Of a stretch of 42,096 bases of DNA, positions 8,320 to 16,253 are shown one piece after another (the stretch's first letter is position 1; each line of letters begins with the position of its first letter). A program made the position numbers and the translations under genes. The DNA is taken from the NCBI GenBank assembly GCA_039039985.1, contig JBCCOV010000016.1, forward strand, positions 1-42,096, read 5' to 3'. The notes beneath the pieces are model-generated. The model did no database searches. It was not told the DNA's origin and was given only the letters and a program-made list of their open reading frames with translations. This DNA is from JBCBWG01 sp039039985 (GTDB lineage Bacteria; Pseudomonadota; Alphaproteobacteria; Rhizobiales; Hyphomicrobiaceae).

Positions 8320-8844
8320 ATGCCGACTGGGTTTCTGCAAAGCCCTGCAGGTCGCGCGGGACTTGTGCTGGCGGCCACTGTTGTGTTTGCGCTTGTGCTT
8401 ATGCTCGGCCTCGGCGACGACGCCTACCTGTGGATCAAGGCGATCCATATCGTTGCCGTCATTTCCTGGATGGCCGGTATGCTCTACTTGCCGCGCCTGT
8501 TCGTCTATCACGCTGAGGCTGGGCCGGGTTCAGAAACGGCCGCGACACTCAAGGTGATGGAGCAGCGACTACTCCACATCATCATGACGCCGGCGATGAT
8601 TGTATCGTGGGGCCTCGGACTATGGCTCGCCTGGCAGGTCGACGCACTGGCGTCCGGCTGGTTCCATCTCAAGCTGCTTGCGGTCATCGGTCTGTCGGCT
8701 GCGCATGGCTATCTTGCAGCTTCGGTGCGCCGGTTCGCGACCGACTCAGAGACCAACTCATCTCGGCACTGGCGGATCGTGAACGAGGTTCCCACGGTTC
8801 TGATGATCGTTGCCGTCATTGCGGTGGTCGTAAAACCGTTCTGA
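8320..8844 (+). CDS. hemJ: protoporphyrinogen IX oxidase HemJ (integral membrane)
   Basis: 174 residues with four hydrophobic helices (about 14-31, 36-60, 86-108 and 116-135) and a fifth near the C-terminus. HemJ oxidises protoporphyrinogen IX to protoporphyrin IX in the inner membrane and is the usual enzyme in alphaproteobacteria lacking HemG and HemY. Conserved features are IKAIHIVAVISWMAGMLYLP with the haem-associated His, VMEQRLLHIIMTPAM, and WFHLKLLAVIGLSAAHGYL; the RHWRIVNEVPTVLMI ending is also typical. It lies two bases after hemE, so it is co-transcribed and gives the cell two haem steps in one unit. Confidence 0.94.
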   Translation: MPTGFLQSPAGRAGLVLAATVVFALVLMLGLGDDAYLWIKAIHIVAVISWMAGMLYLPRLFVYHAEAGPGSETAATLKVMEQRLLHIIMTPAMIVSWGLGLWLAWQVDALASGWFHLKLLAVIGLSAAHGYLAASVRRFATDSETNSSRHWRIVNEVPTVLMIVAVIAVVVKPF

Positions 8845-9077
8845 TTGCGTCGAATGCGCAAATTTCACCAACAGAGACTCTTTTCGCCGACGCATCGAGC
8901 TGCTATATAGAGTTTGCCGGCAGCACCTTGAGAGGCATGCTCGTCGGTCTTCCCGGGGTTGATACCATTCTACGCGTCCAAGCTTTGTGGACGCTCAATC
9001 CCCCATTCCGATCCTTGAGCAGCTACGTCCTCTCATTCCCTCCTTTATCACCGCTGCTTGTCTGGGAGTCCCCCAAC
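8845..9077 (+). promoter_or_regulatory. rho leader region
   Basis: 233 bases between hemJ and rho without a credible gene. An open frame runs through it into rho but lacks coding character. rho is autoregulated by attenuation in its leader in E. coli, so a long leader fits, but I see no defined hairpin plus T-tract here. It could hold the rho promoter. Only the length and the absence of a gene are directly seen. Confidence 0.35.
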
Positions 9078-10343
9078 ATGACGGAAATGAGACTACAAGA
9101 CCTCAAAGAGAAGACACCGACAGAGCTTCTCGCCTTTGCTGAAGAACATGGCGTCGAGAACGCCAGCACGATGCGCAAACAAGAGCTGATGTTTGCGACG
9201 TTGAAGCAATTGGCGGCACAAGATATCGAGATCGTTGGACATGGAGTCGTAGAGGTCCTCCAGGACGGCTTCGGCTTTCTGCGTTCACCTGATGCCAACT
9301 ATCTCCCCGGTCCCGACGACATCTATGTCTCACCATCACAGATCCGCCGCTTCGCGCTCCGCACTGGCGACACCGTCGAGGGCCACATCCGGTCTCCGAA
9401 GGATGGCGAGCGGTACTTTGCCCTCCTCAAAGTCAACAAGATCAACTTCGAAGACTCGGAAGCGGCGCGTCACAAGATTCACTTCGATAATCTGACGCCG
9501 CTCTATCCGACGGAGTGGCTCAAGCTCGAAATCGAGGATCCGACGATCAAGGATTTCTCGTCCCGTGTCATCGATATTGTCGCGCCGATCGGTAAGGGCC
9601 AGCGTGGCTTGATTGTTGCGCCACCGCGGACCGGTAAGACGGTCATGCTTCAGACGATCGCGCACTCGATCACCACCAACCATCCCGAGTGCTACCTGAT
9701 TGTCCTGTTGATCGATGAGCGGCCGGAAGAAGTTACCGACATGCAGCGCTCGGTAAACGGCGAAGTGATTTCCTCGACGTTTGACGAGCCGCCGTCACGG
9801 CACGTGCAGGTTTCCGAGATGGTGATCGAAAAGGCGAAACGGTTGACCGAACACAAGCGGGACGTGGTGATCCTGCTCGACTCGATCACGCGTCTGGGCC
9901 GGGCCTACAACACGGTCGTGCCGTCGTCGGGCAAGGTGCTAACCGGTGGTGTTGACTCCAATGCGCTGCAACGGCCGAAGCGCTTCTTTGGCGCCGCGCG
10001 AAATGTCGAAGAAGGCGGCTCGTTGACGATTATCGCAACCGCATTGATCGAAACCGGCTCGCGTATGGACGAGGTGATCTTCGAGGAATTCAAAGGCACC
10101 GGTAACTCGGAAATCGTTCTCGATCGCAAGGTGTCTGACAAGCGTGTGTTCCCGGCAATCGACATTGCGAAGTCAGGTACGAGAAAAGAAGACTTGCTGA
10201 TTTCACCGCAGGATCTCAAGAAGACATACGTCCTCCGGCGTATCCTCAATCCGATGGGGACGAATGACGCGATCGAGTTCCTGATCGACAAATTGCGTTC
10301 CACAAAAACGAATGGCGAGTTCTTCCAATCGATGAATACCTAA
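9078..10343 (+). CDS. rho: transcription termination factor Rho
   Basis: 421 residues, the family length. Hexameric RNA-dependent ATPase that ends transcription at rho-dependent sites. Domains in order: N-terminal helical subdomain (about 1-48, LQDLKEKTPTELLAFAEE), the OSB RNA-binding domain with DGFGFLRSPDANYLPGPDD, then the RecA-like motor. Walker A is VAPPRTGKTVML near residue 182, Walker B VVILLDSITRLGRAYN, the Q-loop lies in SSGKVLTGGVDSNALQRPKR, and the R-loop is in FKGTGNSE. The ATG at 9078 (MTEMRLQ) begins the family homology. The stop codon sits inside a perfect 10-bp hairpin. The next parS site begins 35 bases after the stop. Confidence 0.97.
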   Translation: MTEMRLQDLKEKTPTELLAFAEEHGVENASTMRKQELMFATLKQLAAQDIEIVGHGVVEVLQDGFGFLRSPDANYLPGPDDIYVSPSQIRRFALRTGDTVEGHIRSPKDGERYFALLKVNKINFEDSEAARHKIHFDNLTPLYPTEWLKLEIEDPTIKDFSSRVIDIVAPIGKGQRGLIVAPPRTGKTVMLQTIAHSITTNHPECYLIVLLIDERPEEVTDMQRSVNGEVISSTFDEPPSRHVQVSEMVIEKAKRLTEHKRDVVILLDSITRLGRAYNTVVPSSGKVLTGGVDSNALQRPKRFFGAARNVEEGGSLTIIATALIETGSRMDEVIFEEFKGTGNSEIVLDRKVSDKRVFPAIDIAKSGTRKEDLLISPQDLKKTYVLRRILNPMGTNDAIEFLIDKLRSTKTNGEFFQSMNT

Positions 10344-10357
10344 GAGATTAGGTATTC
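10334..10357. other. perfect 10-bp hairpin spanning the rho stop codon
   Basis: GAATACCTAA (10334-10343) pairs with TTAGGTATTC (10348-10357) around a GAGA loop. The TAA stop of rho is the last three bases of the left arm. No T-tract follows, so it is not a standard intrinsic terminator; it may protect the 3' end or affect termination of translation. Confidence 0.6.
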
Positions 10358-10377
10358 CTTAAAAATAGAATCTGAAA

Positions 10378-10393
10378 CGTTTCACGTGAAACA
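10378..10393. other. parS: parS centromere site 1
   Basis: 16-base site with the perfect 14-base core GTTTCACGTGAAAC, the ParB-binding sequence conserved across bacteria; only the first outer base (C for T) departs from the TGTTTCACGTGAAACA form. It lies between rho and the GNAT gene and contains the GTG that could start the latter. It is about 3.3 kb from the candidate origin and 6.8 kb from parB. Confidence 0.92.
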
Positions 10394-10397
10394 GTCG

Positions 10398-11129
10398 ATG
10401 CGTAATAGTTCTGAAACAAACGAGTTTGGCCAGCCGATTGGCTGGCCGATTTCAAATTGGTCCGGCGCGAAAAGACCGTCTGGGGAACCATTGCAAGGCA
10501 CGTACTGCCGCCTCGAAAAATACGACGCAGCAGCTCACGGTTCCCAGGTCTTCGAAGCCGACCGCCTTGATCCAAGCGGCAAGAACTGGACCTATCTTCC
10601 TGTCGGTCCATTCCACAAAGAAGCCGATTATCTGGATTGGGCGGAAATGGCGACAAAAAGCGAAGACCCTTTCTTTTATGCCGTGATTGACGCTCGGAGC
10701 CAAAAGGCGATCGGGTCCGCGAGTTTGATGCGAATTCAGCCTAACAATGGCGTCATCGAAGTGGGTTACATCAATTACACGCCGGCACTCCAAAGAACGC
10801 CGGCTGCAACTGAAGCTATGTACCTTCTGATGCGGCATTGTTTCGAAGATCTCGGCTATCGCAGATACGAATGGAAATGCGATGCGCTGAACGCACCGTC
10901 GCGCAGTGCTGCTGAGCGCCTGGGATTTCAGTATGAAGGTTTGTTCCGCCAGGACCGGATGAATAAGGGCCGCAATCGAGACACGACCTGGTTCTCAATC
11001 GTCGACGGCGAATGGCCACTATGCAGAGATGCGCTCAAGACATGGTTGGCGGCGGCGAACTTCGATGACGAAGGTCGGCAGCGGGAGTCACTCCGCAGCA
11101 TCCGCACGCGTCTCGCGCCTGCTGTCTGA
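10398..11129 (+). CDS. GNAT family N-acetyltransferase (RimJ/RimL-like)
   Basis: 243 residues from the ATG at 10398; a GTG at 10386 would add four residues but lies inside a parS site. The fold is of the GNAT type that takes acetyl-CoA: an N-terminal region with the LEKYDAAAHG segment, a central FFYAVIDARSQKAIGSASLM strand pair, and the RimJ/L-like EVGYINYTPALQRTPAATEA and ALNAPSRSAAERLGFQYEG segments. The acceptor is unknown; relatives acetylate small amines or protein N-termini. It is not in an obvious operon. The 3' end overlaps the convergent hydroxylase-family gene by 42 bases (11088-11129), so the two may interfere through antisense transcription. Confidence 0.85.
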   Translation: MRNSSETNEFGQPIGWPISNWSGAKRPSGEPLQGTYCRLEKYDAAAHGSQVFEADRLDPSGKNWTYLPVGPFHKEADYLDWAEMATKSEDPFFYAVIDARSQKAIGSASLMRIQPNNGVIEVGYINYTPALQRTPAATEAMYLLMRHCFEDLGYRRYEWKCDALNAPSRSAAERLGFQYEGLFRQDRMNKGRNRDTTWFSIVDGEWPLCRDALKTWLAAANFDDEGRQRESLRSIRTRLAPAV

Positions 11130-11999
11130 GAACACCTCCTGCTCCCCGGCACCTGGCTTGTAGTAGAACGGGAACAGAAGCTGCTGCCAGTACGTCTTCG
11201 GGAAGTTCGGAACCTCGTCGATGCCCATGTCCTTTGAGGTGATCGGCCGAGGCGGCTCCGGCTGGAACGTTCCCAGCATGCGGTCCCAAACGGTGAAGAA
11301 CAGCCCGAAATTGCAATCACCCTCCGTCCCCCAGTTGACGTGGTGATGGTGATGCAGTTCGCCGATCGAAAGCCAATTGCGGAATGGGCCGAGGACATAG
11401 CTGACGTTGGCATGTTGGATGATGAGCTGAACGGAGATTGCCAGCCCAAGCAGAATGGCAACCTCGGTGGGCATGCCAGCAATGACGAGAGGTGAGGTGC
11501 CCAAGGCAAGATCAATGGTCTGATGCAGCGGATGGCGCACGAGACCGTTAAAGCCGTAGAGACGCCCGACGCCGTGATGCACAGCATGCAGGCGCCATAG
11601 GAACGACCACCTGTGGCTCAGGTAATGGAGATAGGTCAGCGCAAAGTCCGCGAGAACAATCGCGAGAAGAAGTTGCGCAAGAACCGGCCAGGATGTGGGC
11701 CATATACCGATTGACGGCAGTAGGAATGTCACGACGGGGATCAGCAATATCGCGTTGATATTGGAGATCTCATACACCACGGCATGGAAGATGGTGGTTG
11801 TCTCGTCGTCGTGGCTCTGGTTCCACTCGGCGTGCCACGGAGAGATCCGCTCGGCAACGAAAGCGGTACCAATGGCAACCAGTAGAATGAGGCCGAGCCA
11901 CAGATACGACCAGCCTGCCAGGACTGCGAATATACCAAGTCCGTTCAGGCCGATCAGCATAAACGGGACAAAGCCGAAACGAACGATCGAACGCAGCAC
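11088..11999 (-). CDS. fatty acid hydroxylase / sterol desaturase family membrane protein
   Basis: 303 residues with hydrophobic helices at about 8-48, 77-95, 105-125 and 170-195. The di-iron histidine boxes of the family are present: HYLSH after a helix, HAVHH, and a run of five His (GELHHHHHVNWG). The family oxidises membrane lipid substrates (fatty acids, sterols, carotenoids, alkylglycerols) with two irons and O2; the substrate cannot be read from the sequence. The start is a GTG at 11999 preceded by AAGGA at the right distance. It runs against the plus-strand genes around it and overlaps the GNAT gene by 42 bases at its 3' end. Confidence 0.87.
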   Translation of the reverse strand: MLRSIVRFGFVPFMLIGLNGLGIFAVLAGWSYLWLGLILLVAIGTAFVAERISPWHAEWNQSHDDETTTIFHAVVYEISNINAILLIPVVTFLLPSIGIWPTSWPVLAQLLLAIVLADFALTYLHYLSHRWSFLWRLHAVHHGVGRLYGFNGLVRHPLHQTIDLALGTSPLVIAGMPTEVAILLGLAISVQLIIQHANVSYVLGPFRNWLSIGELHHHHHVNWGTEGDCNFGLFFTVWDRMLGTFQPEPPRPITSKDMGIDEVPNFPKTYWQQLLFPFYYKPGAGEQEVFSDSRRETRADAAE

Positions 12000-12184
12000 G
12001 ATGTGTCCTTCGCAATGGGCGTGAACCGTCTAGATTTCTCTGGGTCCGTGTAGGCAAAGCACGAGCAGTAAACCAATGCACTTCACATCTGACAACGGGT
12101 TAAGCCATAGCAGCCAAGCTGCTGACAACTCTGTACTTAACATTGTCGCAGATTTGAACGTGGGACGCCCGCTTATGGCTCCGA

Positions 12185-13558
12185 TTGAGTATTGTCGTGG
12201 TTAAGACGATTTTTGCCTTATCGAGCGCGCCAGGCCGGGCGGCTATTGCTCTTGTCCGGGTTTCGGGTCCGTTTGCACATGATGCCGCGGCCGCCTTGGG
12301 CGCCGATTGTCTCACCCCTCGGCGGGCTGTGCTGAGACGACTCTCAGACCCTGAAACGGGACTGCCGATCGATGGCGCGCTCGTCCTTCGGTTTGATGCG
12401 CCATCGAGCGCCACGGGCGAACATATGGTCGAGTTTCACGTCCACGGCGGTCGTGCTGTGGTGAACGCCCTGTTGGACGCGCTCGGACGTCAGGCCGATT
12501 GCCGGCCGGCAGAAGCAGGAGAGTTCACGCAGCGGGCCTTCACGAACGGGAAACTGGATCTGACTGCGGCTGAGGGCCTGGCTGATCTCATCGACGCGGA
12601 AACTGCGCTACAGCGCGTACAGGCGCTGCAGCAGTACGATGGCGCCCTGTCACGAATTTACGAGGATTGGCGCGCGGCACTCCTTGAGGCGATGGCGCTG
12701 GTTGAGGCCAGTATCGACTTCTCAGACGAGTCGGATGTTGCCGAGTCTGCGGTGGCACAGGCCGGAGCGCGAGTCGAAGAACTGGCGGGTCAGATCGATC
12801 GACACCTCGCAGCGGCCAATCAGGGAGAGATTGTGCGGGATGGTTATCGCGTGGTCCTCGCGGGTGTTCCGAATGCCGGTAAATCCTCTCTTCTGAATGC
12901 GCTGGCTGCGCGCGACATCGCGATCGTATCGCCTGAGGCCGGAACGACGCGCGACCTCATTGAGGTGAAACTCGACCTTGGCGGCTTTCCTGTTGTCGTA
13001 ACAGACACTGCAGGTTTGAGATCCGATGGCGGCGATGTCGAGCGAGAAGGCATCCGGCGTGCACGGGCGAGAATGACCGAGGCCAACCTCATCATTTGGC
13101 TTATCGACCCCTTCAATCCCGTCAGCCCAAATGGCCATTCTGTTGAATCCGAACAAACTCAACTTGAGAACCGTGAAACGTCGCCAGAGACAATAACGGT
13201 ATTGAATAAGGTCGATGGAATCTCGGATCAGAAATTCAATTTGCCGAATTTTGATTTCGCGATTTCGGCCCGGACCGGAGCGGGACTAACTGAGCTAACC
13301 GAGCGCATTGTAGCTCACGCGCGCGCCGCACTCGATCGCGCGCCTTCTGGCGCTCCGCCGACCGCGCCGAGACATAGGGCGCATCTGTCTGCGGCACGCG
13401 CTCACATGCAGACGTTCCTGTCCGAGGATGAGGCCCTGACCGAGCTGCGCGCCGAAGACCTGCGCCTTGCGGCGACGGAGCTCGGCCGATTAACTGGACG
13501 GATTGATACCGAAGAAATTCTCGGCGGAATATTCGGCCGATTTTGTATTGGGAAGTAG
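12185..13558 (+). CDS. mnmE: tRNA-U34 GTPase MnmE
   Basis: 457 residues. With MnmG it installs the (carboxymethyl)aminomethyl group on U34 of tRNAs. Domains: N-terminal folate-binding domain (TIFALSSAPGRAAIALVRVSG and HVHGGRAVV), a helical domain holding an inserted G domain, and the C-terminal CIGK motif with the essential Cys. G-domain motifs are GVPNAGKSS (near 226), DTAGLR and LNKVD. The start is uncertain: TTG at 12185 gives MSIVVVKT, while GTG at 12197 gives the shorter N-terminus usual in the family. A nine-codon frame (ATG at 12175 to TAA at 12204) overlaps both. mnmG follows after 155 bases that hold a parS site and GANTC repeats. Confidence 0.95.
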   Translation: MSIVVVKTIFALSSAPGRAAIALVRVSGPFAHDAAAALGADCLTPRRAVLRRLSDPETGLPIDGALVLRFDAPSSATGEHMVEFHVHGGRAVVNALLDALGRQADCRPAEAGEFTQRAFTNGKLDLTAAEGLADLIDAETALQRVQALQQYDGALSRIYEDWRAALLEAMALVEASIDFSDESDVAESAVAQAGARVEELAGQIDRHLAAANQGEIVRDGYRVVLAGVPNAGKSSLLNALAARDIAIVSPEAGTTRDLIEVKLDLGGFPVVVTDTAGLRSDGGDVEREGIRRARARMTEANLIIWLIDPFNPVSPNGHSVESEQTQLENRETSPETITVLNKVDGISDQKFNLPNFDFAISARTGAGLTELTERIVAHARAALDRAPSGAPPTAPRHRAHLSAARAHMQTFLSEDEALTELRAEDLRLAATELGRLTGRIDTEEILGGIFGRFCIGK

Positions 13559-13581
13559 AATGTCAATAATAATAAACGAAA

Positions 13582-13597
13582 CGTTTCACGTGAAACA
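13582..13597. other. parS: parS centromere site 2
   Basis: Perfect 14-base core GTTTCACGTGAAAC with one outer-base change (C for T at the first position), in the mnmE-mnmG gap. It sits just before the duplicated GANTC-bearing repeat, so ParB loading and adenine methylation could occur next to each other and next to the mnmG promoter. Confidence 0.93.
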
Positions 13598-13601
13598 TTA
13601 T

Positions 13602-13646
13602 TTGATTCATATGCAACGAATCTCATTGATTCATATGCAACGAGTC
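13602..13646. repeat. direct repeat (2 x 18 bp) carrying four GANTC methylation sites
   Basis: TTGATTCATATGCAACGA occurs at 13602-13619 and again, identical, at 13626-13643, a 24-base period. Four GANTC sites fall in 43 bases: GATTC 13604, GAATC 13618, GATTC 13628 and GAGTC 13642. GANTC is the target of the cell-cycle adenine methyltransferase CcrM in alphaproteobacteria. The repeat lies 70-115 bases upstream of mnmG and next to a parS site. Confidence 0.85.
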
Positions 13647-13716
13647 AGCGAGTTTTGACCGGGGCCCGGTTGCCGCTTATATTTGCCTCATTCCTGAACT
13701 GAGAACGAGAACGGTG

Positions 13717-15585
13717 ATGCAGGGCTGTCGGTACGACGTCATTGTAATCGGTGGTGGACACGCCGGTACGGAAGCCGCTTCGGCGGCAGCCCGGGCCGGC
13801 GCACGCACAGCTCTGGTGACACATGCGTTCAGTACGATCGGCGAGATGTCGTGCAATCCGGCGTTTGGCGGGCTGGGCAAGGGCCATCTCGTCCGCGAAA
13901 TCGACGCGCTTGGCGGTTTGATGGCCCGCGCGGCCGACGCGGCAGGTATTCAGTTCCGGCTCCTGAACCGGTCGAAGGGGCCGGCTGTTCAGGGCCCGCG
14001 CGCGCAAGCCGATCGCAAGCTCTACCGGCAGGCGATGCAAGCGCTGATCGCTGACCATGCAGGTCTGACCGTTATTGAAGGTACGGCTGAGGACCTCGTC
14101 GTAACGGACGGCGTGGCGACTGGGGTCGAACTTGGCGATGGGACGACGATCCAGGCCGGGGCGATTGTTCTGACGACGGGTACGTTTCTACGGGGCATGA
14201 TCCATATCGGCGATCAGCGGATCCCTGCAGGGCGAGTTGACGAGGCGCCGGTCGTTCGGCTTGCGGAGCGGCTCGAAGCGCTCGGCCTGCCCATGGGCCG
14301 GCTGAAGACCGGAACACCGGCGCGCCTGGTCGCCAGCAGCATCGATTGGTCTCAACTCAAAGTCCAACCGGGTGACGACCCGCCGGTGCCCTTTTCGTTC
14401 CTGACCGATCGCATCACGACACCGCAGGTGCCGTGCCATATCACGACGACGACACCGGAAACGCATCGCATCATTTGTGACAATATCGGTCGTTCCGCGA
14501 TGTACTCCGGCCAGATATCTGGGGTGGGCCCGCGGTACTGTCCGTCAATTGAAGACAAGGTGGTTCGGTTTGCGGACCGCGATCACCACCAGATCTTCCT
14601 CGAACCGGAAGGTTTGGATGACGACACGATTTATCCGAACGGTGTCTCGACGTCGCTGCCAGAGGAGGTTCAGCACGCATTTCTGCGGACGATTCCGGGC
14701 CTGGAGGCTGTTGAGATCCGGCGGCCGGGCTATGCGATCGAGTATGATTTCGTCGATCCGCGCGCGCTCCTACCGACATTGGAGTTGCGCGCACTGCCGG
14801 GCCTGTACCTGGCAGGCCAGATCAACGGGACAACCGGCTATGAGGAGGCCGGCGCGCAGGGACTGGTCGCGGGTTTGAATGCAGCGCTTGCCACCGGACA
14901 GCGTCAGTCGTTCGTGTTGTCGCGCGCCGACGCCTACATCGGCGTCATGATCGATGACCTGGTGACCCGAGGGGTGAGTGAACCGTATCGTATGTTCACA
15001 TCACGCGCCGAGTATCGCCTGAAGCTGCGTGCAGACAATGCAGATCAACGTCTAACGCCGATCGCACTGTCCCTCGGTTGCGTGGATGCTGAGCGTGAGG
15101 CGGCGTTTGCCGAAAAGTCCGGGCAGCTCGAAACGGCGCGTACCTTGTTGCACGCGAGATCGCTCACGCCGACCGAGGCCGTGCGGCATGGCTTTGCAAT
15201 CAACCGCGATGGCCGGCGGCGCTCGGCTTTTGAGATGCTGGCCTATCCCGATGTCACGATCGCGCGGCTCGCGCAGGTCTGGCCGGAACTTGCTGACATT
15301 CCCCCGGCAATTGCAGCTCAGGCGAGTGTTGACGCCCGCTACGATCCCTATGTTCGGCGGCAGGAATCCGATGTTGCTCAATTGCGACAGGATGAGATGA
15401 TTGTCATTCCACCGGACTGCGACTACGCCGCCATCGTTGGGCTCTCGAACGAGGTTCGTCAAAAGCTGTCAGTAGGCCAACCAACCACGCTCGCGCAGGC
15501 CGGCCGCATTGACGGCATGACGCCTGCGGCTCTCGTCTTGCTCGCGGCACATCTCAAGAAGCGCAAGCGGCAAAGATCGGCATGA
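13717..15585 (+). CDS. mnmG: tRNA uridine-5-carboxymethylaminomethyl modification enzyme MnmG (GidA)
   Basis: 622 residues. FAD-dependent partner of MnmE in wobble-uridine modification. The N-terminal dinucleotide fold is VIVIGGGHAGTEAA, followed by the MSCNPAFGGLGKGHLVREIDALGG signature region. Further family segments are RGPRAQADRKLY, GRLKTGTPARL, YCPSIEDKVVRF and GQINGTTGYEEAGAQGL, and the C-terminal domain ends normally. ATG at 13717 is preceded directly by GTG at 13714; both fit the GAGAACGAG ribosome-binding stretch and differ by one residue. The stop overlaps the rsmG start by four bases (ATGA). A conserved origin-proximal gene in most bacteria. Confidence 0.97.
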   Translation: MQGCRYDVIVIGGGHAGTEAASAAARAGARTALVTHAFSTIGEMSCNPAFGGLGKGHLVREIDALGGLMARAADAAGIQFRLLNRSKGPAVQGPRAQADRKLYRQAMQALIADHAGLTVIEGTAEDLVVTDGVATGVELGDGTTIQAGAIVLTTGTFLRGMIHIGDQRIPAGRVDEAPVVRLAERLEALGLPMGRLKTGTPARLVASSIDWSQLKVQPGDDPPVPFSFLTDRITTPQVPCHITTTTPETHRIICDNIGRSAMYSGQISGVGPRYCPSIEDKVVRFADRDHHQIFLEPEGLDDDTIYPNGVSTSLPEEVQHAFLRTIPGLEAVEIRRPGYAIEYDFVDPRALLPTLELRALPGLYLAGQINGTTGYEEAGAQGLVAGLNAALATGQRQSFVLSRADAYIGVMIDDLVTRGVSEPYRMFTSRAEYRLKLRADNADQRLTPIALSLGCVDAEREAAFAEKSGQLETARTLLHARSLTPTEAVRHGFAINRDGRRRSAFEMLAYPDVTIARLAQVWPELADIPPAIAAQASVDARYDPYVRRQESDVAQLRQDEMIVIPPDCDYAAIVGLSNEVRQKLSVGQPTTLAQAGRIDGMTPAALVLLAAHLKKRKRQRSA

Positions 15586-16247
15586 CGGCGGCCGAGAACC
15601 CGGCGTGGATTAGCTCGGCCGAGGACTTCCGAAATCGATTCACTGTTTCACGTGAAACGATTGATAAACTAGAGATTTATCACAGCCATCTGCTGCGGTG
15701 GCAGCCCGCGGTCAACTTGGTCGCCAAGCGCACGATCAACGACATCTGGCATCGGCATTTTGCGGATAGTGCGCAGCTTCTCGCGCTCTTGCCGCAGGGC
15801 GCGACACGTCTGGTCGATCTCGGGTCAGGCGGAGGGTTTCCGGGGCTGGTTCTCGCGATTCTGCTGGCCGACCGGCAGCCGAAAACAGTTCTTATCGAGA
15901 GCGATCAACGCAAGGCCGCGTTCCTGCGGGACGTCGCGCGCGTGGTGGAAATCGATGTGGTTGTTCTATCGACACGAATCGAAACCGATGCAAGTGTCGG
16001 CCACGTCGGCAAAGCAGATGTTGTGACTGCGCGTGCGCTTGCCCCGCTGGATCGGCTCTTCGAATTGGCGCACCCTTACTGCAGTTCGTCCACAGTTTGC
16101 GTGTTTCCTAAGGGTCGGGATGTTGCCAGAGAGCTGGAGACTGCTCGGCGAATATGGCATTTCGCAGTTGAGCTTGTGCCAAGCCTGACCGATGACGACG
16201 CGCGCATAGCGGTCGTCCGGACTCTGCAACGGACCGACGAGGGGTAG
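15582..16247 (+). CDS. rsmG: 16S rRNA (guanine-N7) methyltransferase RsmG (GidB)
   Basis: 221 residues. Methylates G527 (E. coli numbering) of 16S rRNA using S-adenosylmethionine; loss causes low-level streptomycin resistance in several species. The SAM site is LVDLGSGGGFPGLVLAI with the acidic residue in LIESDQRKAAFLR; WHRHFADSAQLL and VVTARALAPL are conserved. The first 30 residues include VSRET, encoded by a parS site (15644-15659) inside the gene, so the DNA site constrains the codons. ATGA overlap with mnmG upstream; parA begins six bases after the stop, so mnmG-rsmG-parA-parB probably form one transcript. Confidence 0.96.
   Translation: MTAAENPAWISSAEDFRNRFTVSRETIDKLEIYHSHLLRWQPAVNLVAKRTINDIWHRHFADSAQLLALLPQGATRLVDLGSGGGFPGLVLAILLADRQPKTVLIESDQRKAAFLRDVARVVEIDVVVLSTRIETDASVGHVGKADVVTARALAPLDRLFELAHPYCSSSTVCVFPKGRDVARELETARRIWHFAVELVPSLTDDDARIAVVRTLQRTDEG
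15644..15659. other. parS: parS centromere site 3, inside rsmG
   Basis: TGTTTCACGTGAAACG, perfect over the 14-base core and over the first 15 bases of the 16-base consensus. It lies in the rsmG coding sequence, read as part of VSRET. Of the sites here it is closest to parAB (600 bases before parA). Confidence 0.95.
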
Positions 16248-16253
16248 ATCGCC

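Noticed and set aside
8607..9077. Long N-terminal extension of rho
   Set aside because: An open frame continues 157 codons upstream, but it overlaps hemJ in another frame and has no family similarity; Rho homology begins at the ATG at 9078.
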